The translations under genes were made by a program, and so were the position numbers. Below the pieces are notes generated by a model, which saw nothing but the letters and a program-made list of their open reading frames with translations, was not told where the DNA came from and did no database searches. Below are positions 47,247 to 56,370 of a stretch of DNA of 64,000 bases, one piece after another. Position 1 is the first letter of the stretch. Each line of letters opens with the position of its first letter. Source of the DNA: Streptomyces sp. NRRL F-2664 (GTDB lineage: Bacteria; Actinomycetota; Actinomycetes; Streptomycetales; Streptomycetaceae); NCBI RefSeq assembly GCF_000719345.1, contig NZ_JOFX01000001.1, positions 248,001 to 312,000 on the forward strand. The letters are read 5' to 3'.

Positions 47247-47933
47247 TCAGTGGAGGGTGGCCGGGGCTCCGTCGTGGTCCGGCATGAGGGTCAGGCGTGC
47301 TGCGAAGAACATGGCCGCGACCGCCGCGATGATGTTCAGGGCGTCGGCCATCATGCCCACGGTCACCGCGTCGAGGAAGGGGCCGAGGTCTTCGGCCCGC
47401 CGGTGGCTCACGCTTGCGTACCGGCCGAGGAGGAGCGATCCGGCGAACGACGCCCACCAGAGGTTCAGCGGCCAAAAGGGGCTTGTGGCGCCCCGCAGGC
47501 CTACGGTCCAGGCTTCACGGGCGATCCGGTACGGCATCCAGAGGCAGGCCAGCGGTACGAACCAGCCCCCGATCGCCCAGCCCGGACCCCACCGGAACCC
47601 GGTGGGCGCCAGCAGGCCGGCCCGCAGCCGGATGCGGTGGAACCACATGATGAAGACGGCCGCGCACGCGAGCACGGTCAGCAGCTGGAGCTGTTCCACT
47701 CGGGCGAACATCGTGTTCAGGGCCGTCCACCGGTCCTCGGCGACGAAGGCCAACGCGCCGTCCCCTTCCACCGCGAAGTGCGCCCGGAAACCGGCGTACA
47801 GGGATGCGGCATCGGCTGCCGCGGCCGCCGTCAGCGCGGCGTGCAGCACCCCGAGCAGAGCACGCCGGGGACTGGGGGCCGGGTGGGTCAGTGGCGGACG
47901 AGGCTGGAAGACATCGGAACGGGACGAGGACAT
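47247..47933 (-). CDS. DUF4328 membrane protein
   Basis: 228 aa. Four hydrophobic segments, with the DUF4328 core VLACAAVFIMWFHRIR, GWAIGGWFVPLACLWMPYRIAREAW and PLNLWWASFAGSLLLG. This family is frequent in actinobacteria and has no known function. The N-terminus is short and basic. Monocistronic. Confidence 0.85.
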   Translation of the reverse strand: MSSSRSDVFQPRPPLTHPAPSPRRALLGVLHAALTAAAAADAASLYAGFRAHFAVEGDGALAFVAEDRWTALNTMFARVEQLQLLTVLACAAVFIMWFHRIRLRAGLLAPTGFRWGPGWAIGGWFVPLACLWMPYRIAREAWTVGLRGATSPFWPLNLWWASFAGSLLLGRYASVSHRRAEDLGPFLDAVTVGMMADALNIIAAVAAMFFAARLTLMPDHDGAPATLH

Positions 47934-48007
47934 GATGCGGTGAACCCCCCACGGACACGGTACGCAGACGCCCGGGGTTGATCTGTGTCCTGCCGGTCGG
48001 GCCGGTG

Positions 48008-48751
48008 TCAGCGGCCGCCCGCGACCCTCAGGACGGTCCCCGTCGTGTACGAGGCGTCCGGTGACAGCAGCCAGGAGATCGCCCCGGCGATCTCCTCCGG
48101 GCGCCCAGGTCGCCGCAGCGGGGTCTCGGCCCCGATGCGCGCCGGGCGGCCGGGGTCGCCCATCGCGGCGTGCATGTCGGTCTCGATGGTGCCGGGCGCC
48201 ACCGCGTTCACCCGGATGCCCTGCGGGCCCAGCTCCTTGGCCAGGCCCACGGTCAGTGCGTCGGTGGCCGCCTTGGTGGCCGCGTAGTGCACGTACTCGT
48301 CGGGGCTGCCCAGGGTGGCGGCCGCCGAGGAGACGTTCACGATGGCCCCGCCCCCGGACTCCGCCATGTCCCGGGCGGCCCGGCGGCAGCACAACAGGTA
48401 TCCGAGGAGGTTCACCTCGACCACACGGCGCAGGTCCTCGGTGCGGGCGTCGGCGAGCCGGCCCAGCGGCCCCGTCACCCCGGCGTTGTTCACCAGGCCC
48501 GTCACCGTGCCGAGTTCGGCACCGGCGATGTCGAAGAGCCGCTCGACGCCGCACTCCTCGGAGGTGTCGGCCCGTACGGTCACGCAGCGGACCCCGGCGG
48601 CCCGTACCCGCCCGGCGACGGCATCGGCCGCGGTCCCGTCGCGGACGTAGCCCAGCGCGAGGTCGTGCCCGTCGGCGGCCAGCCGCAGGCAGGTCGCCGC
48701 ACCGATGCCCCTGCTGCCCCCGGTGACGACGGTGACGGGACGACGTGACAT
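48008..48751 (-). CDS. SDR-family oxidoreductase
   Basis: 247 aa. Classical short-chain dehydrogenase: TGGSRGIG at about 10-17 for NADP(H), NNAGVTG, the catalytic Ser in VNVSSAAATLG, the YAATK motif (Tyr and Lys) and NAVAPGTIETDM after it. Closest in style to 3-oxoacyl-ACP reductase/sugar dehydrogenase-like enzymes. Substrate unknown. Divergent from the RNA ligase gene with about 200 bases between. Confidence 0.93.
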   Translation of the reverse strand: MSRRPVTVVTGGSRGIGAATCLRLAADGHDLALGYVRDGTAADAVAGRVRAAGVRCVTVRADTSEECGVERLFDIAGAELGTVTGLVNNAGVTGPLGRLADARTEDLRRVVEVNLLGYLLCCRRAARDMAESGGGAIVNVSSAAATLGSPDEYVHYAATKAATDALTVGLAKELGPQGIRVNAVAPGTIETDMHAAMGDPGRPARIGAETPLRRPGRPEEIAGAISWLLSPDASYTTGTVLRVAGGR

Positions 48752-48954
48752 GTGAGCCTCCTGTGGGACGCGGTGCGCGGAGCAGGCGCGTGCGGGCGCC
48801 CGACGTGTCGCACGGTGCGGCAGGCTAACACCGGGATATTCGCTGGACCAGCGCAAATGCCGGGACGGAGGGTGGTGCCACCGATGCGCGGGCCGTCCTG
48901 TTGCCGCATGTGTGCGTGTCGGTCGCGTCCATGACGACCCGTTGGAGGTCTCCC

Positions 48955-50031
48955 GTGTCCACCTTGCGCGTCACAGCCGAAGAGCTGACCGTGCACGAAC
49001 ACCCGAACGCCGATGCGCTGGAGCTGGCCCAGGTGGGCCTCTACCGCGCGGTCATCGCCAAAGGCGCCTACCGGACCGGGGAGTTCGCGCTCTACATACC
49101 CGAACAGGCCGTCCTGCCCGCCCCGCTGATCGAGGAGCTGGGCCTCACCGGGCGCCTCGCCGGCAGCTCCGCCGACCGCGTCAAGGCGGTCCGGCTGCGC
49201 GGCGAACTCTCGCAGGGCCTGGTGTGCCGGCCCCGGGCGCTGGCCGGGGTCGACCTGGAGCAGGCGGCCGAGGAGGGCACGGACTTCGCCGAGCTGCTCG
49301 GCATCACCAAATGGGTGCCGCCCGTCCCCACCACCATGAGCGGCGACGTCGAGCCCGCCGCCGACCTCCTGCCGTGGGGGGACATCGAGAACCTGCAGCG
49401 CTACCCGCACATCTTCGAGCCCGGTGAGCCCGTCGTCCTCACCGAGAAACTGCACGGCACGGCCTGCCTGTACACATACGTCGTCGACGCGGGCCGCTCC
49501 CTCGTCTCCTCCAAGGGCTTCGGCTCCAAGGGTCTCGCGCTCAAGGAGGACGAGCGCAACCTCTACTGGCGTGCGGTGCGCGGCCACGGAGTCCCGGCCG
49601 TCGCCGAGGTGCTGGCCGAACGCCTCGGCGCGACCCGGATCGGGATCTTCGCCGAGGTGTACGGGGCGGGCGTCCAGGACCTGGCGTACGGAACCGACGT
49701 ACGCACCGCCGACGCGCCGCCCGGATACGCCGTGTTCGACGTGTCCGCGGAGATCGACGGCCAGGTCCGCCGGCTGGACCCGTACGCGGTCCTCGCGGAC
49801 GGTGAACTGCCGCTGGTGCCACGGCTGTACGAGGGCCCGTACGACCTGGACACGGTGCTGGAGCACGTGAGCGGCCGCGAGACGGTGTCGGGCCGCGCCG
49901 TTCACCTGCGGGAGGGCGTCGTCGTCCGCCCGGTGGTGGAACGGTACAGCCCGGTCGTGGGCGGTCGCGCCATCGCCAAGGCGGTCAGCCCCGCCTACCT
50001 GACCCGCAAGGGCGGTACGGAGTACGAGTGA
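48955..50031 (+). CDS. ATP-dependent RNA ligase, DraRnl (Rnl5) type
   Basis: 358 aa from GTG with TTGGAGG upstream. Residues 1-120 form the N-terminal OB-like domain typical of the Deinococcus enzyme (HEHPNADALELAQVG, YIPEQAVLP). The nucleotidyltransferase core has motif I EKLHG with Lys165, motif III IFAEVYG (Glu234), motif IV LREGVVVRP (Glu320) and motif V AKAVS (Lys342). DraRnl-type ligases seal 3'-OH/5'-phosphate RNA nicks, with a requirement for the ends at the nick. It faces the SDR gene and lies about 1.1 kb from the convergent RNA-repair pair at 51172-55810, which suggests a joint role. Confidence 0.9.
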   Translation: MSTLRVTAEELTVHEHPNADALELAQVGLYRAVIAKGAYRTGEFALYIPEQAVLPAPLIEELGLTGRLAGSSADRVKAVRLRGELSQGLVCRPRALAGVDLEQAAEEGTDFAELLGITKWVPPVPTTMSGDVEPAADLLPWGDIENLQRYPHIFEPGEPVVLTEKLHGTACLYTYVVDAGRSLVSSKGFGSKGLALKEDERNLYWRAVRGHGVPAVAEVLAERLGATRIGIFAEVYGAGVQDLAYGTDVRTADAPPGYAVFDVSAEIDGQVRRLDPYAVLADGELPLVPRLYEGPYDLDTVLEHVSGRETVSGRAVHLREGVVVRPVVERYSPVVGGRAIAKAVSPAYLTRKGGTEYE

Positions 50032-50196
50032 TCGCCCGGTGGCGGACCGCCGACCGGGGCGGACGGCCGGCGCGGCCTCCGGGCCGCCTTCCCGGTGCAC
50101 GCCCGGCCGGTCGGTCGTGTCCGACCGGCCGGGCCGCGGCGTGCGTGGTGGGATGGGGCGGGGCGGGGTCCACCAGCACACCGAGAGGTCGGGTAC

Positions 50197-51147
50197 ATGT
50201 CCGAGTCGGGCCGGAGCGGCCAGGAAACCATGCGGGCGATGGCGTACGAGACGTACGGCGGGACGGAGGTGCTCTCCGAGATCCGGCTGCCCCTGCCGAA
50301 GGTCGGCCCCGGCGAGGTGCTCGTCCGGGTGCGGTGCGCCGCCGTCAACCCCGTCGACTGGAAGATCATGGCGGGCGGGCTCGACCCGCTGATGGACGTC
50401 GTCCACCCGGTCATCCCCGGCTGGGACGTCGCCGGCACCGTCGAGAAGGTCGGCATCGACGTTCCCGAGTACGCCGAGGGCGACGAGGTCATGGCGTACG
50501 CCCGCAAGGACTACGTGCACGGCGGGACCTTCGCCGAGTTCGTCACCGTGCCGGTGCGCGCCCTCGCGCACAAGCCCGCAGCGCTGAGCTGGGCCGAGGC
50601 CGCCGGGCTCCCGCTCGCCGGGCTCACCGCCTACCAACTGCTCACCCGCCTCGGCACCGGCGGGGACGACACCGTCCTCATCCACGGCGCCGCCGGCGGC
50701 GTCGGCTCCTTCGGCGTGCAGATCGCCCGCGCACTGGGAGCCCGGGTCATCGGCACGGCCTCCCTGCGCAACCACGACCGGGTGCGGGAGCTGGGCGCCG
50801 AGCCCGTCGAGTACGGCGACGGCCTCGCCGACCGGGTGCGCGCCCTCGTGCCCGACGGGCCCACCGTCGTGGCGGACTTCGTCGGCGGGGTCGGCGCCGT
50901 CACCCGCGAGGTCCTCCACGACGACGGCCGGCACGCGTCCATCGCCGACCCCAGTGTCCTCGGCTCGGGCGGGCAGTGGATGTGGGTCCGTCCCGTCGGC
51001 AGCGACCTGGCCGAATTGGGCCGACTCGCCGACAGCGGACGGCTGAAGGTACCGGTCGCCAAGACCTTCCCCCTGGCCGAGCTGGCGGCGGCCTTCGAGC
51101 TGAGCCAGGGCGGCCACACACCGGGAAAGATCATCATCGAGGTCTGA
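50197..51147 (+). CDS. NADP-dependent quinone oxidoreductase-like protein (MDR family)
   Basis: 316 aa, GAGAGGTC before the ATG. The GroES-like N-terminus (GPGEVLVRVRCAAVNPVDWKIM) and the Rossmann motif HGAAGGVGSFGVQIA identify the zinc-free medium-chain dehydrogenase/quinone reductase group; NHDR after the next strand suggests NADPH. It reduces quinones or enones, often in oxidative stress. Between two RNA-repair transcription units and co-oriented with the ligase gene; the link may be incidental. Confidence 0.9.
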   Translation: MSESGRSGQETMRAMAYETYGGTEVLSEIRLPLPKVGPGEVLVRVRCAAVNPVDWKIMAGGLDPLMDVVHPVIPGWDVAGTVEKVGIDVPEYAEGDEVMAYARKDYVHGGTFAEFVTVPVRALAHKPAALSWAEAAGLPLAGLTAYQLLTRLGTGGDDTVLIHGAAGGVGSFGVQIARALGARVIGTASLRNHDRVRELGAEPVEYGDGLADRVRALVPDGPTVVADFVGGVGAVTREVLHDDGRHASIADPSVLGSGGQWMWVRPVGSDLAELGRLADSGRLKVPVAKTFPLAELAAAFELSQGGHTPGKIIIEV

Positions 51148-51171
51148 TCCCGTCCGCGGGAGGCCCCCGGG

Positions 51172-54015
51172 TCAGGCGCCCAGGTCCGGCACTTCACCGC
51201 CCGCCGCCCAGGTCACCTCGACGCCCCGCAGGCCGGCCCGCCACTGCTCGGTGGCCCCGGCCAGCCGCGCCGCGTCCGGCGGCGCGGCACCGAGACCGAT
51301 CGCGTACCGGGCGAGGCCCGGCCCGGACTCGAACGGCCGCGGCCAGGCGTGCACCCCGGTCACGCCGGCCTCCTCCAGCGCGCCGAGCAGCGCCCGCAGC
51401 CGTCCGCGCACCCGGCCCCGCACCTCCTCGAACTCCTGCTCGGCGGCCCGTACGGTCACCACCGCCCAGGCCGCGTGCCGGCGGTGGGGTGCCGGCGCGG
51501 CCGCGGCCAGGGCCTCCGCCCCGACCCCCGACTCCAGCAGCTCCCACGCCCCGTACAGCTCCTGGACGAGGAGGTCCCGCAGCCCCGGTGTCACCTGGGT
51601 GGTGCAGCTGCGCACCGGCTCCGACGGGGTGAGGACCGTGACGGCATCCGGCCCCGCAGCAGCTTGCGAACCCGCCGCCGTGACCGGCTCGCGCCAGTCC
51701 CAGGCGGCCCACCGCGCGAAGAACTCGCGCACCAGGGCGTCGGGCGGCAGCGCCCCGGCCTCCTGTACGGTGCGTGCCGCGAGGACCGACCAGGCCAGGC
51801 CCGGCAGGCCCCCGAAGGGCGCCGAGTCCAGCCCCCGGGCCCGCGCCCACGCCTTCACCCGCCGCGCGAGCCCGGCGAACGCGGCGTGCTCCGCCCCCAC
51901 GGCCTCCCGTACGGCGTCCGCGTCGCTCACCGCGCTCAGCGCCACGGCGGCGGCCTCGCCCAGCTCCGCGCGCCGCGCCACCGCCCGCGCCGGATCCAGC
52001 GCGCCGGTGAAGACCACCACCAGGTCCACGGACAGCGTCCCGACCTGCAGGCGCAGCCCCGGCACCCGGGCCCCCTCCACCTCGCGCAGCCCCCGGGCCT
52101 GCGGCAGTGCGGCCGCCACCCGTGCGCGCACGCCGTCGACGTCCGCCGCCCCCGGAACCGCCGCCACCAGGTCCAGATCGGCGTCCGGCAGTGCGCAGCC
52201 CATCCGGCGGGAGCCGGCCACGTGCACGCGCGCGCCCGGCAGCGCCGCGCCGATGCGCGCGGCGACCGACTCGGCGTGACCGCTTTCGTGCCCGGTACCG
52301 GGCCCGGGCAGCGGCTCGGGCGCCCAGCGCACCTCACCCGTGCCCAGCGCCACCGTCGCCCGCACCCGCATCGGCCCGTCCCCGCGCCGCGAGAGCACGG
52401 CCAGCTCCCCGACCCGCGCGGACACCGGCCCACCCAGGCGCGCCTCGAAATCCCGGACCGCCCGCAGGGGGTCGGCGCTGCGCCCCAGCGTCAGGTGCGG
52501 GGTGTACCCCCCGGACGTGCCGGTGCGGCTCCGGCATCCGGGGAACCGCTCCGCCAGCGCCCGCCGCAGCTCCTGCCACGGCGCCTCACCGGCCGCTGCC
52601 GGGTCCAGCCAGAGCGTGGCCTCCTCACGCTGCCCGAAACTGTGCACGCCCTCCAGCCGGACCTCGAACGGCGCGTTCGCGGCGGCCGCCCGGGCCAGTA
52701 GCGGGACGGCCTCGGTGAAGGCGGACTCCGGCACGAACCCGAAGAGCAGGTTCACATGAGCGGGCCAGCGCCCGTGCGCCGGGTCGTGCGCGCGGCGCAG
52801 CTCCCGCACCCCGTCGGGCAGTCGGGGCGGCAGCCATGCCACCGCCGTCCGTACCGTCGCCTCCGCGTCGAGCCGGGCCGGGCCGGAGCCGTCCTGCCCG
52901 AACTCCACCGTCGCCTCCACCCCGTAGTGGTCGGAGACGAACAGCCCGCCGGGGGCGGGGGAGTCGCCGCGCAGGGCCGCCCGCGTGACCCGGGCCGGGG
53001 CGGAGCCCAGCAGGATGCGGTCCAGCCGCGCGGCGCGCCCCGTCAGGGAGCCCACCGCCGCCAGCGGATTGGCCCCCGGGTCGAAGGTCGGCGTGGCGTC
53101 CGCCGCGCCGTGCACCTCGCACCAGGCGTCCCGCATGCCGAGCGCGGTCGCGGGCCCCTCGGCGCCGTGCCGGCCGTCGTTGAAGTCGCCCAGCAGGGCC
53201 ACCGCGGCCTCGACGCCGCCGAGCCCCTCCGCGAGCCGGGCCAGCTCCGCCTCCCGCCGCTGGTGCCCGTTCTCGGTGTGGTCGCTGGTCAGGTGGGTTG
53301 CGGCAACGACCAGCGGCCCGGCCGCGGTGTCCACCGTGACGGCGGTGACCGCCTTGTGCGCGCGGAACACGTGCAGGCCCGCCTCCCGCACCGGGAGCCG
53401 GCTCAGCACCAGCAGCCCGTACTCGGCGACGTCCCGGCCGGCGGGATCCGCGCCCAGGCTGTACCCGGCCCGCACCCACGGCGCCGCCAGCAGCATCTCG
53501 AGCAGCTCGGGCTCGACCTCCTGGAGCGCGATGACGTCGGCGTCCGCGACGGCCAGGTCGTCCAGCAGAAGCGGCCTGCGCCGGGCCGTGGCGATGCGCG
53601 GGGCGTCGTAGCGGTCCCAGAGCGTGTTCCACGTCAGCAGCCGCACCGACGACGGCGCCGCGGCCGCGTCCCGCGGGCCGGCCGGCGCGGGACGCCAGGC
53701 GCCACCGCCCGCCGGATCCCATGCGTACGGGGTACGCGCGGTGAAGAAGGGGGCGCGCAGCAGGCGCGCACGGCGGACCCGGCCCGCCGTCGTCGCATCG
53801 ATCCGGTCCACGCCGGTGGCCCGGTCCCACACCAGCTCCCCGTCGGCCTCGACGAACAGCACCCGGTGCCAGGGGATGTCCCCGCCGGGCACGAAGGAGG
53901 GCAGCGGAACCCGCTTGGGAGCCGCCCCGCGCTGGAGCAGGCCGAGGACGAACCGGGCCGGATCGAACCGCGGGTCCCACCGGACCTGGTGGTAGAGCTG
54001 CTCACTGGTGCGCAT
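51172..54015 (-). CDS. multi-domain RNA-repair protein: MJ1316/DUF504, EEP nuclease, 2H phosphoesterase, poly(A)-polymerase-like NTase
   Basis: 947 aa, strong ribosome site GGAGGAGG. Residues 7-75 are an MJ1316/DUF504 RNA-end-recognition domain (QVRWDPRFDPARF, IPWHRVLF). Residues 125-375 are an EEP phosphoesterase with LLTWNTLW, QE at 165-166, THL at 240-242, GDFND at 276-280 and SDHYG at 361-365. Residues 405-560 look like a 2H phosphoesterase with HVN at 420 and HLT at 507. Residues 580-947 match a poly(A) polymerase/archaeal CCA-type nucleotidyltransferase with GSRRMG, DADLD (611-615), VDL (664) and GGLPGLAWSVLAA at 735. It would bind, trim, open 2',3'-cyclic ends and extend damaged RNA. 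Translationally linked to the ligase-kinase upstream (14-bp overlap). Confidence 0.88.
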   Translation of the reverse strand: MRTSEQLYHQVRWDPRFDPARFVLGLLQRGAAPKRVPLPSFVPGGDIPWHRVLFVEADGELVWDRATGVDRIDATTAGRVRRARLLRAPFFTARTPYAWDPAGGGAWRPAPAGPRDAAAAPSSVRLLTWNTLWDRYDAPRIATARRRPLLLDDLAVADADVIALQEVEPELLEMLLAAPWVRAGYSLGADPAGRDVAEYGLLVLSRLPVREAGLHVFRAHKAVTAVTVDTAAGPLVVAATHLTSDHTENGHQRREAELARLAEGLGGVEAAVALLGDFNDGRHGAEGPATALGMRDAWCEVHGAADATPTFDPGANPLAAVGSLTGRAARLDRILLGSAPARVTRAALRGDSPAPGGLFVSDHYGVEATVEFGQDGSGPARLDAEATVRTAVAWLPPRLPDGVRELRRAHDPAHGRWPAHVNLLFGFVPESAFTEAVPLLARAAAANAPFEVRLEGVHSFGQREEATLWLDPAAAGEAPWQELRRALAERFPGCRSRTGTSGGYTPHLTLGRSADPLRAVRDFEARLGGPVSARVGELAVLSRRGDGPMRVRATVALGTGEVRWAPEPLPGPGTGHESGHAESVAARIGAALPGARVHVAGSRRMGCALPDADLDLVAAVPGAADVDGVRARVAAALPQARGLREVEGARVPGLRLQVGTLSVDLVVVFTGALDPARAVARRAELGEAAAVALSAVSDADAVREAVGAEHAAFAGLARRVKAWARARGLDSAPFGGLPGLAWSVLAARTVQEAGALPPDALVREFFARWAAWDWREPVTAAGSQAAAGPDAVTVLTPSEPVRSCTTQVTPGLRDLLVQELYGAWELLESGVGAEALAAAAPAPHRRHAAWAVVTVRAAEQEFEEVRGRVRGRLRALLGALEEAGVTGVHAWPRPFESGPGLARYAIGLGAAPPDAARLAGATEQWRAGLRGVEVTWAAGGEVPDLGA

Positions 54016-55810
54016 CGCCGCCTCCTCCGCCTGCCGCCACCGGACCGGGCCCGAGGGTGCAGGCCGTGTCCTGCACGTGTCCGCCCGCGCCGACGTACCA
54101 CGTACGGTGCGCCGCGCCCGCGTACGGCGGGTCGAACCGGTGCAGCTGCGAGGTCAGCACCTGCGGCGGAACCGGGTGCGCGCGCACGCCGTTGCGGCGC
54201 ACCAGCTCCGCCTCCTCGACGAGCACCACGGCGTGCGTGACCAGCGCGTCGCGGCGGCGCGCCACCGAACCGGCCCGCCCGCGCTGCTGGTCGGTCAGCG
54301 AGGTGGCGTCCCACACCACCGTCCCACCGCGGGCCAGGGCGGCGTCGAGCCGCTCCAGGCCCTCGCCGAGGACCGCCGCGTTGGCCCGCTGGTCCGCACG
54401 CGCGCCGCGGGCGGCACGCAGGTCGTCGAGCCCGATGTACGTGTCCACGCCGGGCAGCCCCCGGCCGAAGGTGCTCTTCCCGCTGCCCGAGGGTCCGCAC
54501 AGCTGCACCAGCCGGGGGAACGAGCCGTCGCGCCATTGCCAGGTGGCTGCCACCGCCTCCTCGACCGAACTGCCGGAGATCCGGCCGTGCGCGAAGGCCC
54601 GCCGGGCCTCCGCCCAGCAGCGGTCGGCCGCGTCCGCGTCCAGCCCGGCGAGGGGCTCCCGCAGCGCGGCGCGCAGGGCCTCCAGCGGGTCGGGCCCGCA
54701 GAGGAGCCCCGCCTCCTCGGCCCACAGCGCGGACCACTCGACGTACTCGCGCTCCTGCGGCCCCCGGGCCAGCGCCCCGGCGAGCGCGTGCAGCACCCCG
54801 AGATCGGCCGCGGCGGCCATCCGCACGAGCCCGGCGCGCCGGTCGGCGTCGGGGAACGGCCGCTGGAGGTACGGGTACAGACCGAGCAGGTCGCCGACCC
54901 GCCGGGCGAGGCCCATACCGGCCGGCCCCGCCGCGAGCCGCGCGGCGGCCCGGGCACGCGGTGTGCGGCGCAGCACGGCGGCGAGCACCCCCGCCAGCCG
55001 GTCGTCGCCGGTCCGCCCCGCCGCGTCGATCCGTGCGGCGACCTCGGCGACCACCTCCGCGTCCGAGGCCCCCTCCGCGTCCCCGACCGCCTCCGCGTCG
55101 GCTGCCGGACCTGCGGGGGCGACCGCGCCCACGGCGGCGGACAGGGCAGCGGCATCGGGCTCCGCCCCCGAGCGCACCGCCCACAACGGGGCCGCCGGAC
55201 CGAGTCCGTTGGGCACGATCTCCGCGTACATCCAGTGCGTGTCGGTCTGCACGTGGCCGCTGCGCACCCACTTGGCCACGCATCGGCCGAAGTCCGCACG
55301 GGCGAAGCCGGCGGCCGTACGCACGACGTAGCCCTCCAGCCGGGAGGTGTCGGGCTTCAGCCGGCGCAGCGCGCGCTCGTCGAAGGTGCCGCGCCACAGC
55401 ACCCGCGGCGCGGGCACCCCCAGATCCCGCAGGAACCGCACGGTCCGGTCCCAGTCGAGGCACTGCTCGCCGTCCCACACCGAGAACCCGTAGAACCAGC
55501 TGTCCAGGTCCTCGTACGGGATGGAGTGGCGGGCGTAGAGGTTCTCCCCGCACACCCGCCACCCGGCCGGGATCCCGGCACCGATGCGCCCCTGCAGGCC
55601 CTTCACCCAGGCCCGGGAGGGGTGGTGCCCGGAGTCGAGCGAGCGGGCGTGCAGACCGTCCGCGTACAGGGTGGTGTTCTCCCCGTCGAGCTTCTCGGTG
55701 ACCACGACCTCGCGTCCGGCCAGCCCGGCCAGTCCGAGGGCCCGCACATCGTCCGCCGTTGCCCCGGGCGACCAGGGCAGATGGGGCGTACGGGGATAGT
55801 GGGTGCGCAT
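54002..55810 (-). CDS. RNA ligase-polynucleotide kinase fusion
   Basis: 602 aa. The N-terminal ligase domain resembles T4 Rnl2: motif I TEKLDGENTTLY with Lys40, GENLYARHSIPY, motif IV LEGYVVR (Glu159) and motif V VAKWV (Lys180). A Glu/Ala-rich linker (about 215-260) and a helical region lead to a C-terminal P-loop kinase with GPSGSGKSTFGRG (439-451), DTYIGLDDLR and VVWDATSLTDQQR, as in 5'-polynucleotide kinases. It should phosphorylate 5'-OH RNA ends and seal them; unlike bacterial Pnkp, no phosphatase domain is visible. The stop overlaps the start of the next repair gene. A transcription unit begins upstream of 55810. Confidence 0.9.
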   Translation of the reverse strand: MRTHYPRTPHLPWSPGATADDVRALGLAGLAGREVVVTEKLDGENTTLYADGLHARSLDSGHHPSRAWVKGLQGRIGAGIPAGWRVCGENLYARHSIPYEDLDSWFYGFSVWDGEQCLDWDRTVRFLRDLGVPAPRVLWRGTFDERALRRLKPDTSRLEGYVVRTAAGFARADFGRCVAKWVRSGHVQTDTHWMYAEIVPNGLGPAAPLWAVRSGAEPDAAALSAAVGAVAPAGPAADAEAVGDAEGASDAEVVAEVAARIDAAGRTGDDRLAGVLAAVLRRTPRARAAARLAAGPAGMGLARRVGDLLGLYPYLQRPFPDADRRAGLVRMAAAADLGVLHALAGALARGPQEREYVEWSALWAEEAGLLCGPDPLEALRAALREPLAGLDADAADRCWAEARRAFAHGRISGSSVEEAVAATWQWRDGSFPRLVQLCGPSGSGKSTFGRGLPGVDTYIGLDDLRAARGARADQRANAAVLGEGLERLDAALARGGTVVWDATSLTDQQRGRAGSVARRRDALVTHAVVLVEEAELVRRNGVRAHPVPPQVLTSQLHRFDPPYAGAAHRTWYVGAGGHVQDTACTLGPGPVAAGGGGGDAHQ

Positions 55811-55881
55811 GGTCCGCTCCGGCTCGACGACGGGGTTCAGCCGTCACTGTAGGTATCCGGGAGCGGGCGGATCCACCCAAT

Positions 55882-56370
55882 TCAGCGGCAGAGGGCCACG
55901 ATGGCCGGGGACACCGTGCCCCGGGCCGCCGCGCACAGGGGCGCCATGTCGTACGAACGCCCGGGGGCGGGGCGGGAAATCCCCGGCAGCGCGGCCTGCC
56001 GGCGGGCCCCGGCCCGGGGTACGGTCCTCGCCGGCTGCGCCCGTTTCACCGTCCGGGGGGCCCTGAGCCCGCGCGGCGGGACAGGCCGGTGCGCCGGTCC
56101 GCGGGCAGCCGGCCGGCGGGGCGCCGGCGCCGGGACGGGGCCGGCCCCGGCCGGATCCGCTGCGGCGGCGGAAGCGCCTCGCGAAGCGGGCAGGTCCACC
56201 AACGGCCCCGCCGCCTCGGGCGCTTCCGGTGGTCGCCCGTACGTCCCGGCGGGCGCGGGCGCCTGCGCCGGGTGCCGTGCCTGCGGTGCGGGGACGGGAT
56301 GCACCGTCACGCACCCGGAGGCCAGCACGAGAGCGGCAAGTGTCAGGGGCAGAACCCGGCGCAGCTGCAT
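55882..56370 (-). CDS. small Pro/Ala-rich lipoprotein B
   Basis: 162 aa. MQLRRVLPLTLAALVLASGC is a lipoprotein signal with Cys20. A long Pro/Ala/Arg-rich linker ends in MAPLCAAARGTVSPAIVALC. It is a paralogue of lipoprotein A (40069-40512), with matching signal, lipobox position and tail but unrelated linker sequence. The two also share similar upstream bases. Function unknown; probably anchored outside the membrane. Confidence 0.75.
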   Translation of the reverse strand: MQLRRVLPLTLAALVLASGCVTVHPVPAPQARHPAQAPAPAGTYGRPPEAPEAAGPLVDLPASRGASAAAADPAGAGPVPAPAPRRPAARGPAHRPVPPRGLRAPRTVKRAQPARTVPRAGARRQAALPGISRPAPGRSYDMAPLCAAARGTVSPAIVALCR

